Of a stretch of DNA of 64,000 nt, positions 9,058 through 16,087 are shown piece after piece. The notes below the pieces were generated by a model. It searched no databases and had not been told where the DNA came from. It worked only from the letters and a program-made list of their open reading frames with translations. Each line of letters opens with the position of its first letter. The stretch's first letter is position 1. A program made the translations under genes and the position numbers. The stretch comes from an uncultured Prevotellaceae bacterium (GTDB lineage Bacteria > Bacteroidota > Bacteroidia > Bacteroidales > Bacteroidaceae), in NCBI GenBank assembly GCA_902780025.1, contig CACZDV010000010.1, forward strand, positions 1 through 64,000, in the 5' to 3' direction.

Positions 9058-10500
9058 ATGTGGATTATTGCAATAATATTGGTTTATTTTGCAGTCTTGT
9101 TCGGCATCAGCCGGTTGACGGCTCGGCGTTCTACGAACGAGACGTTCTACAGGGCTGACCGCCGTTCACCTTGGTATATGGTGGCCTTCGGCATGGTGGG
9201 TGCCTCCATCTCGGGGGTGACGTTTGTCTCGGTGCCAGGCATGGTGCAGCAGTCGCAGATGACCTATCTGCAGACCTGTCTGGGCTTTGTCTTAGGCTAT
9301 GTGATGGTGGCTTTCGTGCTGCTTCCCTTGTACTACCGGCTCAACCTGACCTCTATCTACGCCTATTTAGGGACGCGGTTGGGGGTACGCTCCCATAAGA
9401 CGGGTTCCTGTTTCTTCCTGTTGTCGAAGATGGCTGGCGCTTCCGTCAGGTTCTATGTGGTATGCATCATCTTGCAGCGCTTTGTGTTCCAGCCGTTAGG
9501 GGTGCCGTTTGCGGTGACGGTGGTGGGTTTGGTGCTGCTCATCTGGCTTTACACCCGCCGTGGGGGCATCAAGACGTTGGTGTGGACAGACTCCCTGCAG
9601 ACGGTATGCCTGTTTGCGGCCCTGCTTATTATTATATATAAGGTGGTGGACGATATGGGACTGACGTTTGGCGGTGCCGTCTCAGCCATTCAGGCCAGTC
9701 CTTTGTCGCGGGTGTTCGTCTGGGACGACTGGATGTCGAAGCAGTATTTCTGGAAGCAGTTCCTGAGCGGCGCCTTTATCGTCGTCGTGATGACGGGACT
9801 GGATCAGGACATGATGCAGAAGAACCTGACGTGCAAGACGCTACGCGGCGCTCAGAAGGATATGTGTACGTATGGTGTGGCTTTCCTGCCTGCCAATCTG
9901 CTCTTCTTGTCGCTCGGTGTGCTGCTCACGATGTTGGGAACGGGTGCCGTCGGTGACGAGCTGCTCCCTGCTTATGTGGAAGGCGCAGCCTCCCTTCACT
10001 CTTCACTTTTCACTTTTCACTCTTCAATCTTCACCCTCGGCATTGTGGCGGCCTCGTTCTCCAGCGCCGATTCTGCGCTGACGTCGCTGACCACGATTTT
10101 CTGCGTGGACATTGTCGGACGACAGGACGACGAGCGGCTGCGGCGCAGGGTTCATATCGGCGTCTGCGCTGTGTTCGTTCTCTTTATCCTGCTGTTCAAG
10201 GTGTTGAACTCCACCAGTCTCATCGATGCCGTCTATATCATTGCCGGCTACACCTACGGTCCGCTGCTCGGGCTATTTGCCTTCGGACTGTTCACCCGCC
10301 TGAAGCCGCACGACGGCTGGGTGCCCTACATCTGCGTGGCGTCGCCGCTGCTCTGCTACGGTATCGACGTGCTGGCACAGTCGCTGTGGGGCTACCACTT
10401 CGGCTATGAATTGCTGATGATGAACGGGATGCTTACGTTTCTGGGGTTGTGGATAAGCTCTCGATATACTCTTTTGGCAGAAGGCCATACTCCTTCTTGA
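9058..10500 (+). CDS. Sodium:solute symporter (SSS family)
   Basis: This multi-pass inner-membrane transporter imports a solute with sodium. The start MWIIAIILVYFAVLFGISRL and the following FYRADRRSPW and GMVGASISGVTFVSVPGMV match the first two helices of SSS proteins. About 13 hydrophobic segments follow. The conserved LGIVAASFSSADSALTSL helix is present near residue 330. Just before it, HSSLFTFHSSIFTL is encoded by 7-bp repeats. The C-terminal SSRYTLLAEGHTPS is read from DNA that is antisense to the end of the kinase gene, a 68-bp convergent overlap. Sialic acid, sugars, iodide-like ions and amino acids are all possible substrates; the sequence does not decide. Confidence 0.88.
   Translation: MWIIAIILVYFAVLFGISRLTARRSTNETFYRADRRSPWYMVAFGMVGASISGVTFVSVPGMVQQSQMTYLQTCLGFVLGYVMVAFVLLPLYYRLNLTSIYAYLGTRLGVRSHKTGSCFFLLSKMAGASVRFYVVCIILQRFVFQPLGVPFAVTVVGLVLLIWLYTRRGGIKTLVWTDSLQTVCLFAALLIIIYKVVDDMGLTFGGAVSAIQASPLSRVFVWDDWMSKQYFWKQFLSGAFIVVVMTGLDQDMMQKNLTCKTLRGAQKDMCTYGVAFLPANLLFLSLGVLLTMLGTGAVGDELLPAYVEGAASLHSSLFTFHSSIFTLGIVAASFSSADSALTSLTTIFCVDIVGRQDDERLRRRVHIGVCAVFVLFILLFKVLNSTSLIDAVYIIAGYTYGPLLGLFAFGLFTRLKPHDGWVPYICVASPLLCYGIDVLAQSLWGYHFGYELLMMNGMLTFLGLWISSRYTLLAEGHTPS
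9997..10031 (+). repeat. Five 7-bp repeat units inside the symporter gene
   Basis: CACTCTT, CACTTTT, CACTTTT, CACTCTT and CAATCTT follow one another at exact 7-bp steps and encode HSSLFTFHSSIF. The acyl-CoA synthetase carries nearly the same peptide from the same repeat in the same frame. Confidence 0.88.
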
Positions 10501-12148
10501 AACAGGTGGAAAAGTATTTCGGGTCTTTGAATCCTACCTTGTATGCCAGGTCGCTGACGCGTATCAGCGGGTTCTGCTGAGCCAGTCGCATCGCTTCCTT
10601 CATACGGATGTCGCGGATGAAGTTGTTGATGCTGAGTCCCGTCAGCGCCCGTAACTTATTATATAGGGAAGAGGAGCTGGCGCCCATGTCTGCGGCCAAG
10701 GCGTCGCGGTCGTATTCGCTGTTGTCCAGGTGCTCGTAGACGCAGTCCATCGCCCGCTTCAGGAACAGTTCGTCGGGTGTAGGCTCGGTGTTTGTTGGCT
10801 GTTGCGCTATCGTTATCGCTATCGGTTTTGCCAGGTTTCCCTTGAATTCTTCCCGTACGCGGTTGCGGTTCTCGACGATGTTGTTGATGCGCAGTTCCAG
10901 GTCGCTCATCTTGAAAGGCTTCGTCACATAGCTGTCGGCGCCTATCTGCAGGGCCTCGTTGCGGTCTTCCTCCTGCGTCTTGGCGGTCAGCAGGATGATG
11001 GGTAGGTGCTGGTAGTTGGGGTCGCCCTTGATGCGCTTCGTCAGGGTCAGACCGTCCATCACGGGCATCATGACGTCTGAGATGATGATGTCCAGCTCCT
11101 CTTTCTTGATGATTTTCAGCGCCTCTTTGCCGTTGGAGGCCGTCTTGACGTGATACCTGGTGCTGAGCAGCTGGTTCATCAGCATCAGCAGTTCCACGTT
11201 GTCTTCCACGATCAGCAGCTTGTAGGCATCGTCGTCGACGACATTTGATTCCTCCAGCTCCTGCGGCTCTTCGTCGTGCAGGCGGTTGGCGATGTCGAGG
11301 ATGGCGCTTCGGGCCATATTGATGTCTATCCTGTGCTGTTCGTCTATCTGTGAGGCCGAGAACGACTCCTTGTTGATGGGCAGGGTGACGGTGAACGTCG
11401 TTCCGACACCCTCCTCGCTGTCGCACTCGATGGTTCCGCCGTGCAGGTAGACTAATTCGCGCGTCAGCGCCAGTCCCAGTCCCGTGCCGATGGTCTTCTG
11501 CTGCCGGTATTCGCCGTCGTAGAAGCGGCGGAACAGCTTTTTCATCTTGTCCGGGGGGATGCCGATGCCGTTGTCGCTCACCTTAATAATAATATGGTCG
11601 TAGCGTTTGTTGGTATGTACCTGCAGCAGCACCTTTCCGTTCTCGCCATCCGTGTATTTCGCCGCGTTCGACAGCAGGTTGTAGATGATTTTGTCCAGTT
11701 TGTCGGTGTCTATCCAGCCCATCATGGTCTCAGGTTCGCACTCTATCTTGAAGTCCAGCCCCTTCTTGGCCATCAGCGGCTCTATGCAGACGGCCGTCTG
11801 CCGTATGTATTGCATGACGTCGCCCTGTGCCACTAATAGTTTCAGCTCGCCCGACTGCGACTTGCTGGTCTCCAGGATCTGCTGCAGCAGTCTCACCATT
11901 CGCTCGATGTTCAGCTGCATGAGGTCGTAGTCCTGCTCGTTCGACGGTGCTTTCTCGCGCAGTCTGTCTACCGAGGCCGAGATGACGGTCAGCGGGGTGA
12001 GCAGTTCGTGGGTGATGTTGGTATAGATGGCACTCATCTGCAAACGGTGTCTCACGCGTATACCCCGTTGAATCACCTCTCTTCCCAAGAAGAAAAGTGC
12101 CACAACAGCGACGATGATGAGTATAATAATGACTGTTTGCAGGTTCAT
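10433..12148 (-). CDS. Hybrid sensor kinase-response regulator with AraC DNA-binding domain, no periplasmic sensor
   Basis: Domains in order: one N-terminal membrane helix (about 5-21), a short linker, HisKA with phospho-His47 in NITHELLTPL, HATPase (LLSNAAKYT, DNGIGIPP, GTGLGLAL), receiver (IVEDN at about 313, acceptor Asp in IISDVMMPVMDG, Lys in VTKPF), and AraC HTH (about 470-565). It is a hybrid two-component system, but it lacks the large periplasmic propeller that usually senses glycans. At 571 residues it is under half the usual length. Its upstream region holds phased 21-bp repeats that could be its own binding sites. A weak -7 element (TAACTTCG, 12169-12176) precedes it. Its 3' end overlaps the symporter, which it might regulate. 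The architecture is clear; the signal and targets are unknown. Confidence 0.9.
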   Translation of the reverse strand: MNLQTVIIILIIVAVVALFFLGREVIQRGIRVRHRLQMSAIYTNITHELLTPLTVISASVDRLREKAPSNEQDYDLMQLNIERMVRLLQQILETSKSQSGELKLLVAQGDVMQYIRQTAVCIEPLMAKKGLDFKIECEPETMMGWIDTDKLDKIIYNLLSNAAKYTDGENGKVLLQVHTNKRYDHIIIKVSDNGIGIPPDKMKKLFRRFYDGEYRQQKTIGTGLGLALTRELVYLHGGTIECDSEEGVGTTFTVTLPINKESFSASQIDEQHRIDINMARSAILDIANRLHDEEPQELEESNVVDDDAYKLLIVEDNVELLMLMNQLLSTRYHVKTASNGKEALKIIKKEELDIIISDVMMPVMDGLTLTKRIKGDPNYQHLPIILLTAKTQEEDRNEALQIGADSYVTKPFKMSDLELRINNIVENRNRVREEFKGNLAKPIAITIAQQPTNTEPTPDELFLKRAMDCVYEHLDNSEYDRDALAADMGASSSSLYNKLRALTGLSINNFIRDIRMKEAMRLAQQNPLIRVSDLAYKVGFKDPKYFSTCFKKEYGLLPKEYIESLSTTPET

Positions 12149-12206
12149 AGGGTTTACAGTTGACGCTGCGAAGTTACAATATTTATCTCAAAAACTATCA
12201 TTTTTA

Positions 12207-12335
12207 TGTCGAAAAAAGCAAGGAATTACCCAAAAAAGGTCGAAAAAATGTGATTTTAGGTAGAAAATTTGTGATTTTAGGTCGAAAAAATGTGATTTAT
12301 TAAATTTTCGACCTAAAATAATAAATAGTCGACCT
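12207..12335. promoter_or_regulatory. Array of GTCGAAAA motifs at 21-bp and 31-bp spacing, with inverted copies
   Basis: Three tandem 21-bp units start at 12237, 12258 and 12279, reading AGGTCGAAAAAATGTGATTT with small changes. Another TCGAAAA lies 31 bp upstream (12209). Two inverted TCGACCT copies start at 12308 and 12329, again 21 bp apart. All spacings are close to whole helical turns, so the motifs face the same side of the DNA. This suits an AraC-type regulator. The region lies between the hybrid kinase gene and a rightward promoter at 12355. Operator function is inference. Confidence 0.65.
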
Positions 12336-12354
12336 CCTTTTTGAAAAGTTGCAT

Positions 12355-12362
12355 TATCTTTG
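12355..12362 (+). promoter_or_regulatory. -7 promoter element of a candidate small RNA
   Basis: TATCTTTG matches the consensus, but no coding gene follows on this strand. A strong terminator ends the possible transcript 90 bp later. Confidence 0.55.
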
Positions 12363-12365
12363 CAT

Positions 12366-12453
12366 CACGAAAAGATTTTTAATGGTTAAGGTTTATGGTT
12401 GATTAATTTAGTTTTTAAAGTAGAAAAGCCTCGCTGTGAAGCGGGGCTTTTTC
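12366..12453 (+). ncRNA. Candidate small RNA of about 90 nt
   Basis: A consensus -7 element (12355) and a perfect 11-bp terminator hairpin (12424-12451) bracket about 90 bp with no convincing reading frame. The body is AU-rich and contains two similar TGGTTAAGG/TGGTTGATT stretches. The hairpin could instead serve trxB from the right, since it is followed by a T-run in the rightward direction and preceded by an A-run. Expression is not demonstrated. Confidence 0.4.
12424..12453. terminator. Strong bidirectional intrinsic terminator
   Basis: An 11-bp stem (12424-12434 with 12441-12451) and a 6-nt loop TGTGAA have A and T runs on both sides. It can end a rightward small RNA and the leftward gpx-trxB transcript. 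Confidence 0.8.
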
Positions 12454-12476
12454 TATTGTCTGGTGGTTAGTGTTCT

Positions 12477-12511
12477 CTAACCACTAACCTCTAACCTCTA
12501 ACCACTAACCT
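12477..12511. repeat. Five 7-bp repeat units directly after trxB
   Basis: CTAACCA, CTAACCT, CTAACCT, CTAACCA and CTAACCT run up to the trxB stop codon. An adjoining GTGGTTAG at 12463 can pair with the first units to form a hairpin. Confidence 0.85.
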
Positions 12512-13444
12512 TTATGAGTTCAAAAGATACCGCTCCGCCTCGATGGCGGCCTGGCATCCGCTGCCGGCGGCGCTGATGGCTTGGCGGTAGACGGGGTCGG
12601 CACAGTCGCCGGCCACGAAGACGCCGGGAATCTTCGTCTTGGGCGTTCCGTCAATCTTCTTCAGGTAGCCCACCTCGTCGGTCTCTAACCACTCGCGGAA
12701 GATGTCAGTATTGGGCTTATGGCCGATGGCCAGGAAGAAACCGTCGATCTGGATGTCCACCAGCTCCTCGTCGGGCTCACCCTTGCGCTTCACCAGATGG
12801 GCACCCTCCACGCCGTTCTCGCCGAACAGCCCTAAGGTGTTGTGCTCAAACAGGATTTCGATGTTCTCGCGCTCCTGGACGCGCTGCTGCATCACCTTCG
12901 AGGCGCGGAGGAAGGGCTTGCGTACAATCATATACACCTTCTTGGCCAGCCCTGACAGGTAGAGGGCGTCCTCGCAGGCGGTGTCGCCGCCTCCGACGAC
13001 GGCCACCGTCTTCTTGCGGTAGAAGAAGCCGTCGCAGGTGGCACAGGCCGATACACCCTGCCCGTTATACTTGCGCTCGTCGTCCAGTCCTAAGTACTTA
13101 GCTGAGGCACCGGTGGCTATGATGACCGTGTCGGCCTCAATCTCCGTACCGTCGTCGGCGGTGCAGACGTAGGGGGCCTTCGAGAAGTCCACCTTGACAA
13201 TCTCGCCGTCGCGGATGTCGGTGCCGAAGCGCTCAGCCTGCTCCCGCAGGTCCATCATCATCTGGTTGCCGTCCACGCCCTGCGGGTAGCCGGGGAAGTT
13301 CTCCACCTCCGTTGTCTGCGTCAGCTGTCCGCCGGGCTGCATGCCGCAGTACTCCACCGGGCCGAGGTTAGCCCTGGAAGCATAAATGGCAGCGGTGTAC
13401 CCTGCGGGACCGCTGCCTATAATCAAGCATTTCGTCTTCATCAT
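12512..13444 (-). CDS. trxB: Thioredoxin reductase
   Basis: This cytosolic flavoenzyme reduces thioredoxin with NADPH. FAD-binding GSGPAGYTAAIYASR is at the N-terminus. The redox pair is in CATCDGFF, the NADPH site in VVGGGDTACEDALYL, and the C-terminal FAD motif in GVFVAGDCAD. The frame is open further upstream, but homology begins at MMKTKCLIIGSGPAG. The ATG at 13444 overlaps the gpx stop (TAATG), so translation is probably coupled; the next ATG, 3 bp on, is equally possible. Pairing with gpx fits the known use of thioredoxin as electron donor by Cys-type glutathione peroxidases. Confidence 0.96.
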   Translation of the reverse strand: MMKTKCLIIGSGPAGYTAAIYASRANLGPVEYCGMQPGGQLTQTTEVENFPGYPQGVDGNQMMMDLREQAERFGTDIRDGEIVKVDFSKAPYVCTADDGTEIEADTVIIATGASAKYLGLDDERKYNGQGVSACATCDGFFYRKKTVAVVGGGDTACEDALYLSGLAKKVYMIVRKPFLRASKVMQQRVQERENIEILFEHNTLGLFGENGVEGAHLVKRKGEPDEELVDIQIDGFFLAIGHKPNTDIFREWLETDEVGYLKKIDGTPKTKIPGVFVAGDCADPVYRQAISAAGSGCQAAIEAERYLLNS

Positions 13445-13995
13445 TATTTCAGGAGCTCTTCTATCTGTGCTGCGATGTTCTCCATCTTCTCCGTCGGCTC
13501 GAAGCGGGCGACCACCTGTCCCTTTTTGTTGATCAGGAACTTGGTGAAGTTCCACTTGATGTCGTTCTTCTCCTTATAGTCGGGATCCACTTTCGACAGC
13601 ATGTCGTCCAGGATGTGGGCAATAGGATGCTCCATGTCCCATCCGGCGAAGCCCTTCTGCTCCTGCAGGAACTTGAAGAGCGGGTCGGCGTCATCGCCGT
13701 TCACCTTCACCTTCTTGAAGCGGGGGAACTCCGTGCCGAAGTTCAGCTTGCAGAACTCGTGGATGCTGTCGTCGGTGCCGGGTGCCTGCTGGCCAAACTG
13801 GTTGCAGGGGAAGTCCAGGATCTCAAAGCCCTGGGCGTGATACTTCTCGTAGAGGCTCTCCAGCTCCTCGTACTGCGGTGTGAAGCCACACTTCGTGGCG
13901 GTGTTGACAATCAGCAACACCTCGTTGGCATACTCCTTGAGCGACACGTCCTTGCCTTTTCTGTCCTTGACAGAGAAATCATAAATTGTTTTCAT
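13444..13995 (-). CDS. Glutathione peroxidase family (Cys-type, probably thioredoxin-dependent)
   Basis: This reduces hydroperoxides in the cytoplasm. The peroxidatic cysteine is in NTATKCGFTPQY, with cysteine in place of selenocysteine. The FPCNQFGQQAPG motif supplies the catalytic Gln and the likely resolving Cys. The WNFTKFLI motif carries the catalytic Trp and Asn. The chosen start is MKTIYDFSVKD; the upstream Met lies inside the terminator hairpin of the neighbouring rpmE2. The gene is followed without a gap by trxB, forming a peroxide-defence pair. Confidence 0.94.
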   Translation of the reverse strand: MKTIYDFSVKDRKGKDVSLKEYANEVLLIVNTATKCGFTPQYEELESLYEKYHAQGFEILDFPCNQFGQQAPGTDDSIHEFCKLNFGTEFPRFKKVKVNGDDADPLFKFLQEQKGFAGWDMEHPIAHILDDMLSKVDPDYKEKNDIKWNFTKFLINKKGQVVARFEPTEKMENIAAQIEELLK

Positions 13996-14017
13996 GTTGT
14001 TTGGTTTGGTTATTATT

Positions 14018-14064
14018 AAAAAAAGAGTGCGCCGAGGCATATGCAACTACCTTGACGCACTCTC
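14018..14064 (-). terminator. Terminator of rpmE2
   Basis: Read leftward, AGAGTGCG (rc of 14056-14063) pairs with CGCACTCT (rc of 14024-14031), followed by a run of seven T residues. Confidence 0.75.
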
Positions 14065-14095
14065 TTGTGTATCATCTTTCAGTGTGTGAAATATC

Positions 14096-14350
14096 TTATT
14101 TCTTCGCAGCCTTACCGTAGCGGCTCATGAACTTATCGACGCGACCGGCCGTGTCAACGAGCTTGCTCTTACCAGTATAGAACGGGTGAGAGGTGCTTGA
14201 GATTTCGACTTTTACCACTGGGTAAGTTTCGCCTTCGAATTCTACTGTGTCATTCGTCTTTGCTGTAGACTTCGTAAGGAACATATCGCCGTTGGACATG
14301 TCACGGAACACGACGGGGCGATAGTTTTCTGGATGAATTCCTTTTTTCAT
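14096..14350 (-). CDS. rpmE2: Ribosomal protein bL31, type B (zinc-free)
   Basis: This is a large ribosomal subunit protein of 84 residues. [15 protein letters not shown] and the [10 protein letters not shown] and [10 protein letters not shown] motifs are typical of the type B form. None of the zinc-binding cysteines of the type A form is present. It is a single-gene unit with its own -7 element (14390-14397) and terminator (14018-14064). In other bacteria zinc-free paralogues are used under zinc shortage; no zinc-box-like site is apparent here, and in Bacteroidetes this form is often the only bL31. Confidence 0.96.
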   Translation of the reverse strand: MKKGIHPENYRPVVFRDMSNGDMFLTKSTAKTNDTVEFEGETYPVVKVEISSTSHPFYTGKSKLVDTAGRVDKFMSRYGKAAKK

Positions 14351-14389
14351 TTTTGTTAATTCTTATATGTTAATGATAATTTCGGGGTG

Positions 14390-14397
14390 CAAAATTA
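14390..14397 (-). promoter_or_regulatory. -7 promoter element for rpmE2
   Basis: TAATTTTG on the minus strand, 39 bp before the rpmE2 start. Confidence 0.6.
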
Positions 14398-14481
14398 CAA
14401 AGAATTCCGCAGTTAGCCAAATTTTCTGCCAATTATTTTACTTTTTGTGACGAAAACTGCCACAGTTTCAAAATAATTTCC

Positions 14482-14489
14482 TATCTTTG
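14482..14489 (+). promoter_or_regulatory. -7 promoter element for udk
   Basis: TATCTTTG, 26 bp before the udk start. Confidence 0.65.
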
Positions 14490-14515
14490 CGCCCAGAAAC
14501 ATACCTAAAACTATT

Positions 14516-15130
14516 ATGACTATCATCGGAATCGCCGGAGGAACCGGCTCGGGAAAGACCACCGTCGTCAAGCGTATCGCCAAGGCACTCCCCCCTCATT
14601 GTGCCGCCGTCATACCCCTTGACTCGTACTACAACGACACCACCGGCATGACGCCCGAGGAGCGCAAGGCCATCAACTTCGACCACCCTGACGCCTTCGA
14701 CTGGAAGTTGCTCACAGAGCACATCCGTATGCTGAAGGAGGGTAAGGCCGTCGAGCAGCCTACCTATTCTTATATAGAGAGCAACCGCCAGAAGGAGACC
14801 ATCCACGTCGAGCCCAAGCCCGTCATCATCATTGAGGGCATCATGGCCCTCCACCACAAGAAGCTGCGCGACATGATGGACCTCAAGATCTTCGTCGATA
14901 CCGACGACGACGTGCGACTGATCCGCAATATCCGCCGCGACGTCGTCGAGCGTGGCCGCACCGTCGACATGGTGCTCGACCGCTACGAGAAAGTCCTCAA
15001 GCCCATGCACGAGCAGTTCATCGAGCCCACCAAGAAGTTTGCCGACCTCATCGTGCCCTGGGGCGGTGACAACCGCACCGGCATCCATATCCTGAAGACC
15101 TACATACAGGGCATCGTCACCGGTGTCTGA
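14516..15130 (+). CDS. udk: Uridine kinase
   Basis: This phosphorylates uridine and cytidine to UMP and CMP in pyrimidine salvage. The P-loop GIAGGTGSGKTTVVKRI starts at residue 4. The nucleoside site PLDSYYND, the lid-like NFDHPDAFDW and the IIEGIMAL strand follow in the usual order. At 204 residues the length is normal. Downstream is a degraded mobile-element remnant rather than a partner gene. Confidence 0.95.
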   Translation: MTIIGIAGGTGSGKTTVVKRIAKALPPHCAAVIPLDSYYNDTTGMTPEERKAINFDHPDAFDWKLLTEHIRMLKEGKAVEQPTYSYIESNRQKETIHVEPKPVIIIEGIMALHHKKLRDMMDLKIFVDTDDDVRLIRNIRRDVVERGRTVDMVLDRYEKVLKPMHEQFIEPTKKFADLIVPWGGDNRTGIHILKTYIQGIVTGV

Positions 15131-15152
15131 CCATCTGGACTTCCACGACTAC

Positions 15153-15395
15153 GGCTTTTACCACCGACTAAACCCAGACGTGTGGCGGCTTCGAGTAAAG
15201 AAGGGGTATGATGATGCGAATGAATTCTCGAGAGAATTTAAGCGTTAGGTGGCACCTTTCGGTTGCTTAGGAGGCACCTAAGCGGCCAATTCTCAAGAGA
15301 ATTTATCAACAAGTAGTATGGTCTTTGCTATATGATAGGTAGCAACGATTAACTCAGGACGTACCAAAGACCTCAGTAAACCACAGGTATCTCCA
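15153..15395 (+). mobile_element. Degraded partial copy of the VirE-like element (upstream region and first codons)
   Basis: The region matches, in opposite orientation, the DNA upstream of the VirE-like gene at 37220-37430. Shared blocks include GGCTTTTACC-like sequence at 15153, a palindrome at 15223-15238, TTAGGTGGCACCTTTCGG, AGGAGGCAC, AGCGGCCAATTCTC, a second palindrome (15288-15303) and GTAGCAACGATT at 15339. Similarity continues past the VirE start: 15361-15385 aligns with its first codons, but the ATG is replaced by ACC at 15363 and the frame is lost. The match ends by the HdeD-like stop. No terminal-repeat arm is recognisable on the left. This is therefore a truncated, decayed copy. 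Confidence 0.8.
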
Positions 15396-16034
15396 TCACC
15401 CCTCGGTGATGTCTTCCTTGATTTCCTCGTAGGTGTCGAGCTGCGGCTGCTGCTGCGACTGCTGCCACAGCTTCTTGTTGCGGTAGAACTTCAGGGCGTA
15501 GATGAGCTCGGCAGTACCGTAGAGGAGCATGCACCAGCCGAGGATGAGCATAGCCATCTCCAGCGGCTTCATGGGTTTCAGCATGACGTAGAGGCCGGTC
15601 AGGAGGATGAGCGAGGGCAGGAGCAGGTACCAGAAGCTGATGTGCCCGTAACGGCGACCGCTGAAAATCGACATGTACTGGTTGATGGCGCCGAGGATGA
15701 GGATGATGCCGATGATATACATCAGGGCGGAGACGAAGGCGGTGGGGGTGAGCACAAGGATGAGTCCGAGGATGGCGCTGCCGATGCCCACGATGGGGAA
15801 GGCGGGCTGCTCGCCAGCCACGAGGTGGCCCTCGGTGTCGTAAATCTTATACTCGCTGACATGTCGGCGCGACCAGAAGTAGGTGACGCACGAAATGGTG
15901 CCCGATATGAGGAACAGCGCGCCGATGGCGACGGTGATGCCCTTGACGGTGTTGTCGGGGAACTTGATGAGCAGTACGCCTATAACGATGGCGCAGAGGG
16001 CACGGAAAACGGAGCTTTGCAGTATTTTTATCAT
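15396..16034 (-). CDS. HdeD/DUF308-like membrane protein
   Basis: The protein has six hydrophobic segments (for example VFRALCAIVIGVLLI, ITVAIGALFLISGTI, IVGIGSAILGLILVL and MAMLILGWCMLLYGTAELI) and a Gln/Glu-rich cytoplasmic tail. Paired short helices with a Gly-rich pattern are typical of the HdeD family, whose role is poorly known; the E. coli member is linked to acid resistance. The start MIKILQSSVF was chosen because the longer frame runs through the divergent promoter at 16055-16062. No partner gene gives a functional clue. Confidence 0.75.
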   Translation of the reverse strand: MIKILQSSVFRALCAIVIGVLLIKFPDNTVKGITVAIGALFLISGTISCVTYFWSRRHVSEYKIYDTEGHLVAGEQPAFPIVGIGSAILGLILVLTPTAFVSALMYIIGIILILGAINQYMSIFSGRRYGHISFWYLLLPSLILLTGLYVMLKPMKPLEMAMLILGWCMLLYGTAELIYALKFYRNKKLWQQSQQQPQLDTYEEIKEDITEG

Positions 16035-16050
16035 CTTTTTCGTGATTTTT

Positions 16051-16086
16051 GGTGCAAAGATAATAATTTTTTTATAACTTTGCACC
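16051..16086. promoter_or_regulatory. Back-to-back promoters forming a perfect 9-bp inverted repeat
   Basis: The leftward -7 element TATCTTTG (16055-16062) serves the HdeD-like gene. The rightward TAACTTTG (16075-16082) serves the histidine phosphatase, whose ATG follows after 5 bp. GGTGCAAAG at the left end and CTTTGCACC at the right end are exact reverse complements. Confidence 0.65.
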
Positions 16087-16087
16087 A

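Noticed and set aside
12237-12299. Possible CRISPR-like array of 21-bp repeats
   Set aside because: The repeats are contiguous with no spacers, are only three in number, and no cas genes are in the window.
15249-15268. TGGCAC...TTGCT resembling a sigma-54 -24/-12 promoter
   Set aside because: The gap between the two boxes is 7 bp instead of the required 5 bp, so the GG and GC dinucleotides are wrongly spaced, and the match is lost in the other copy of the element.
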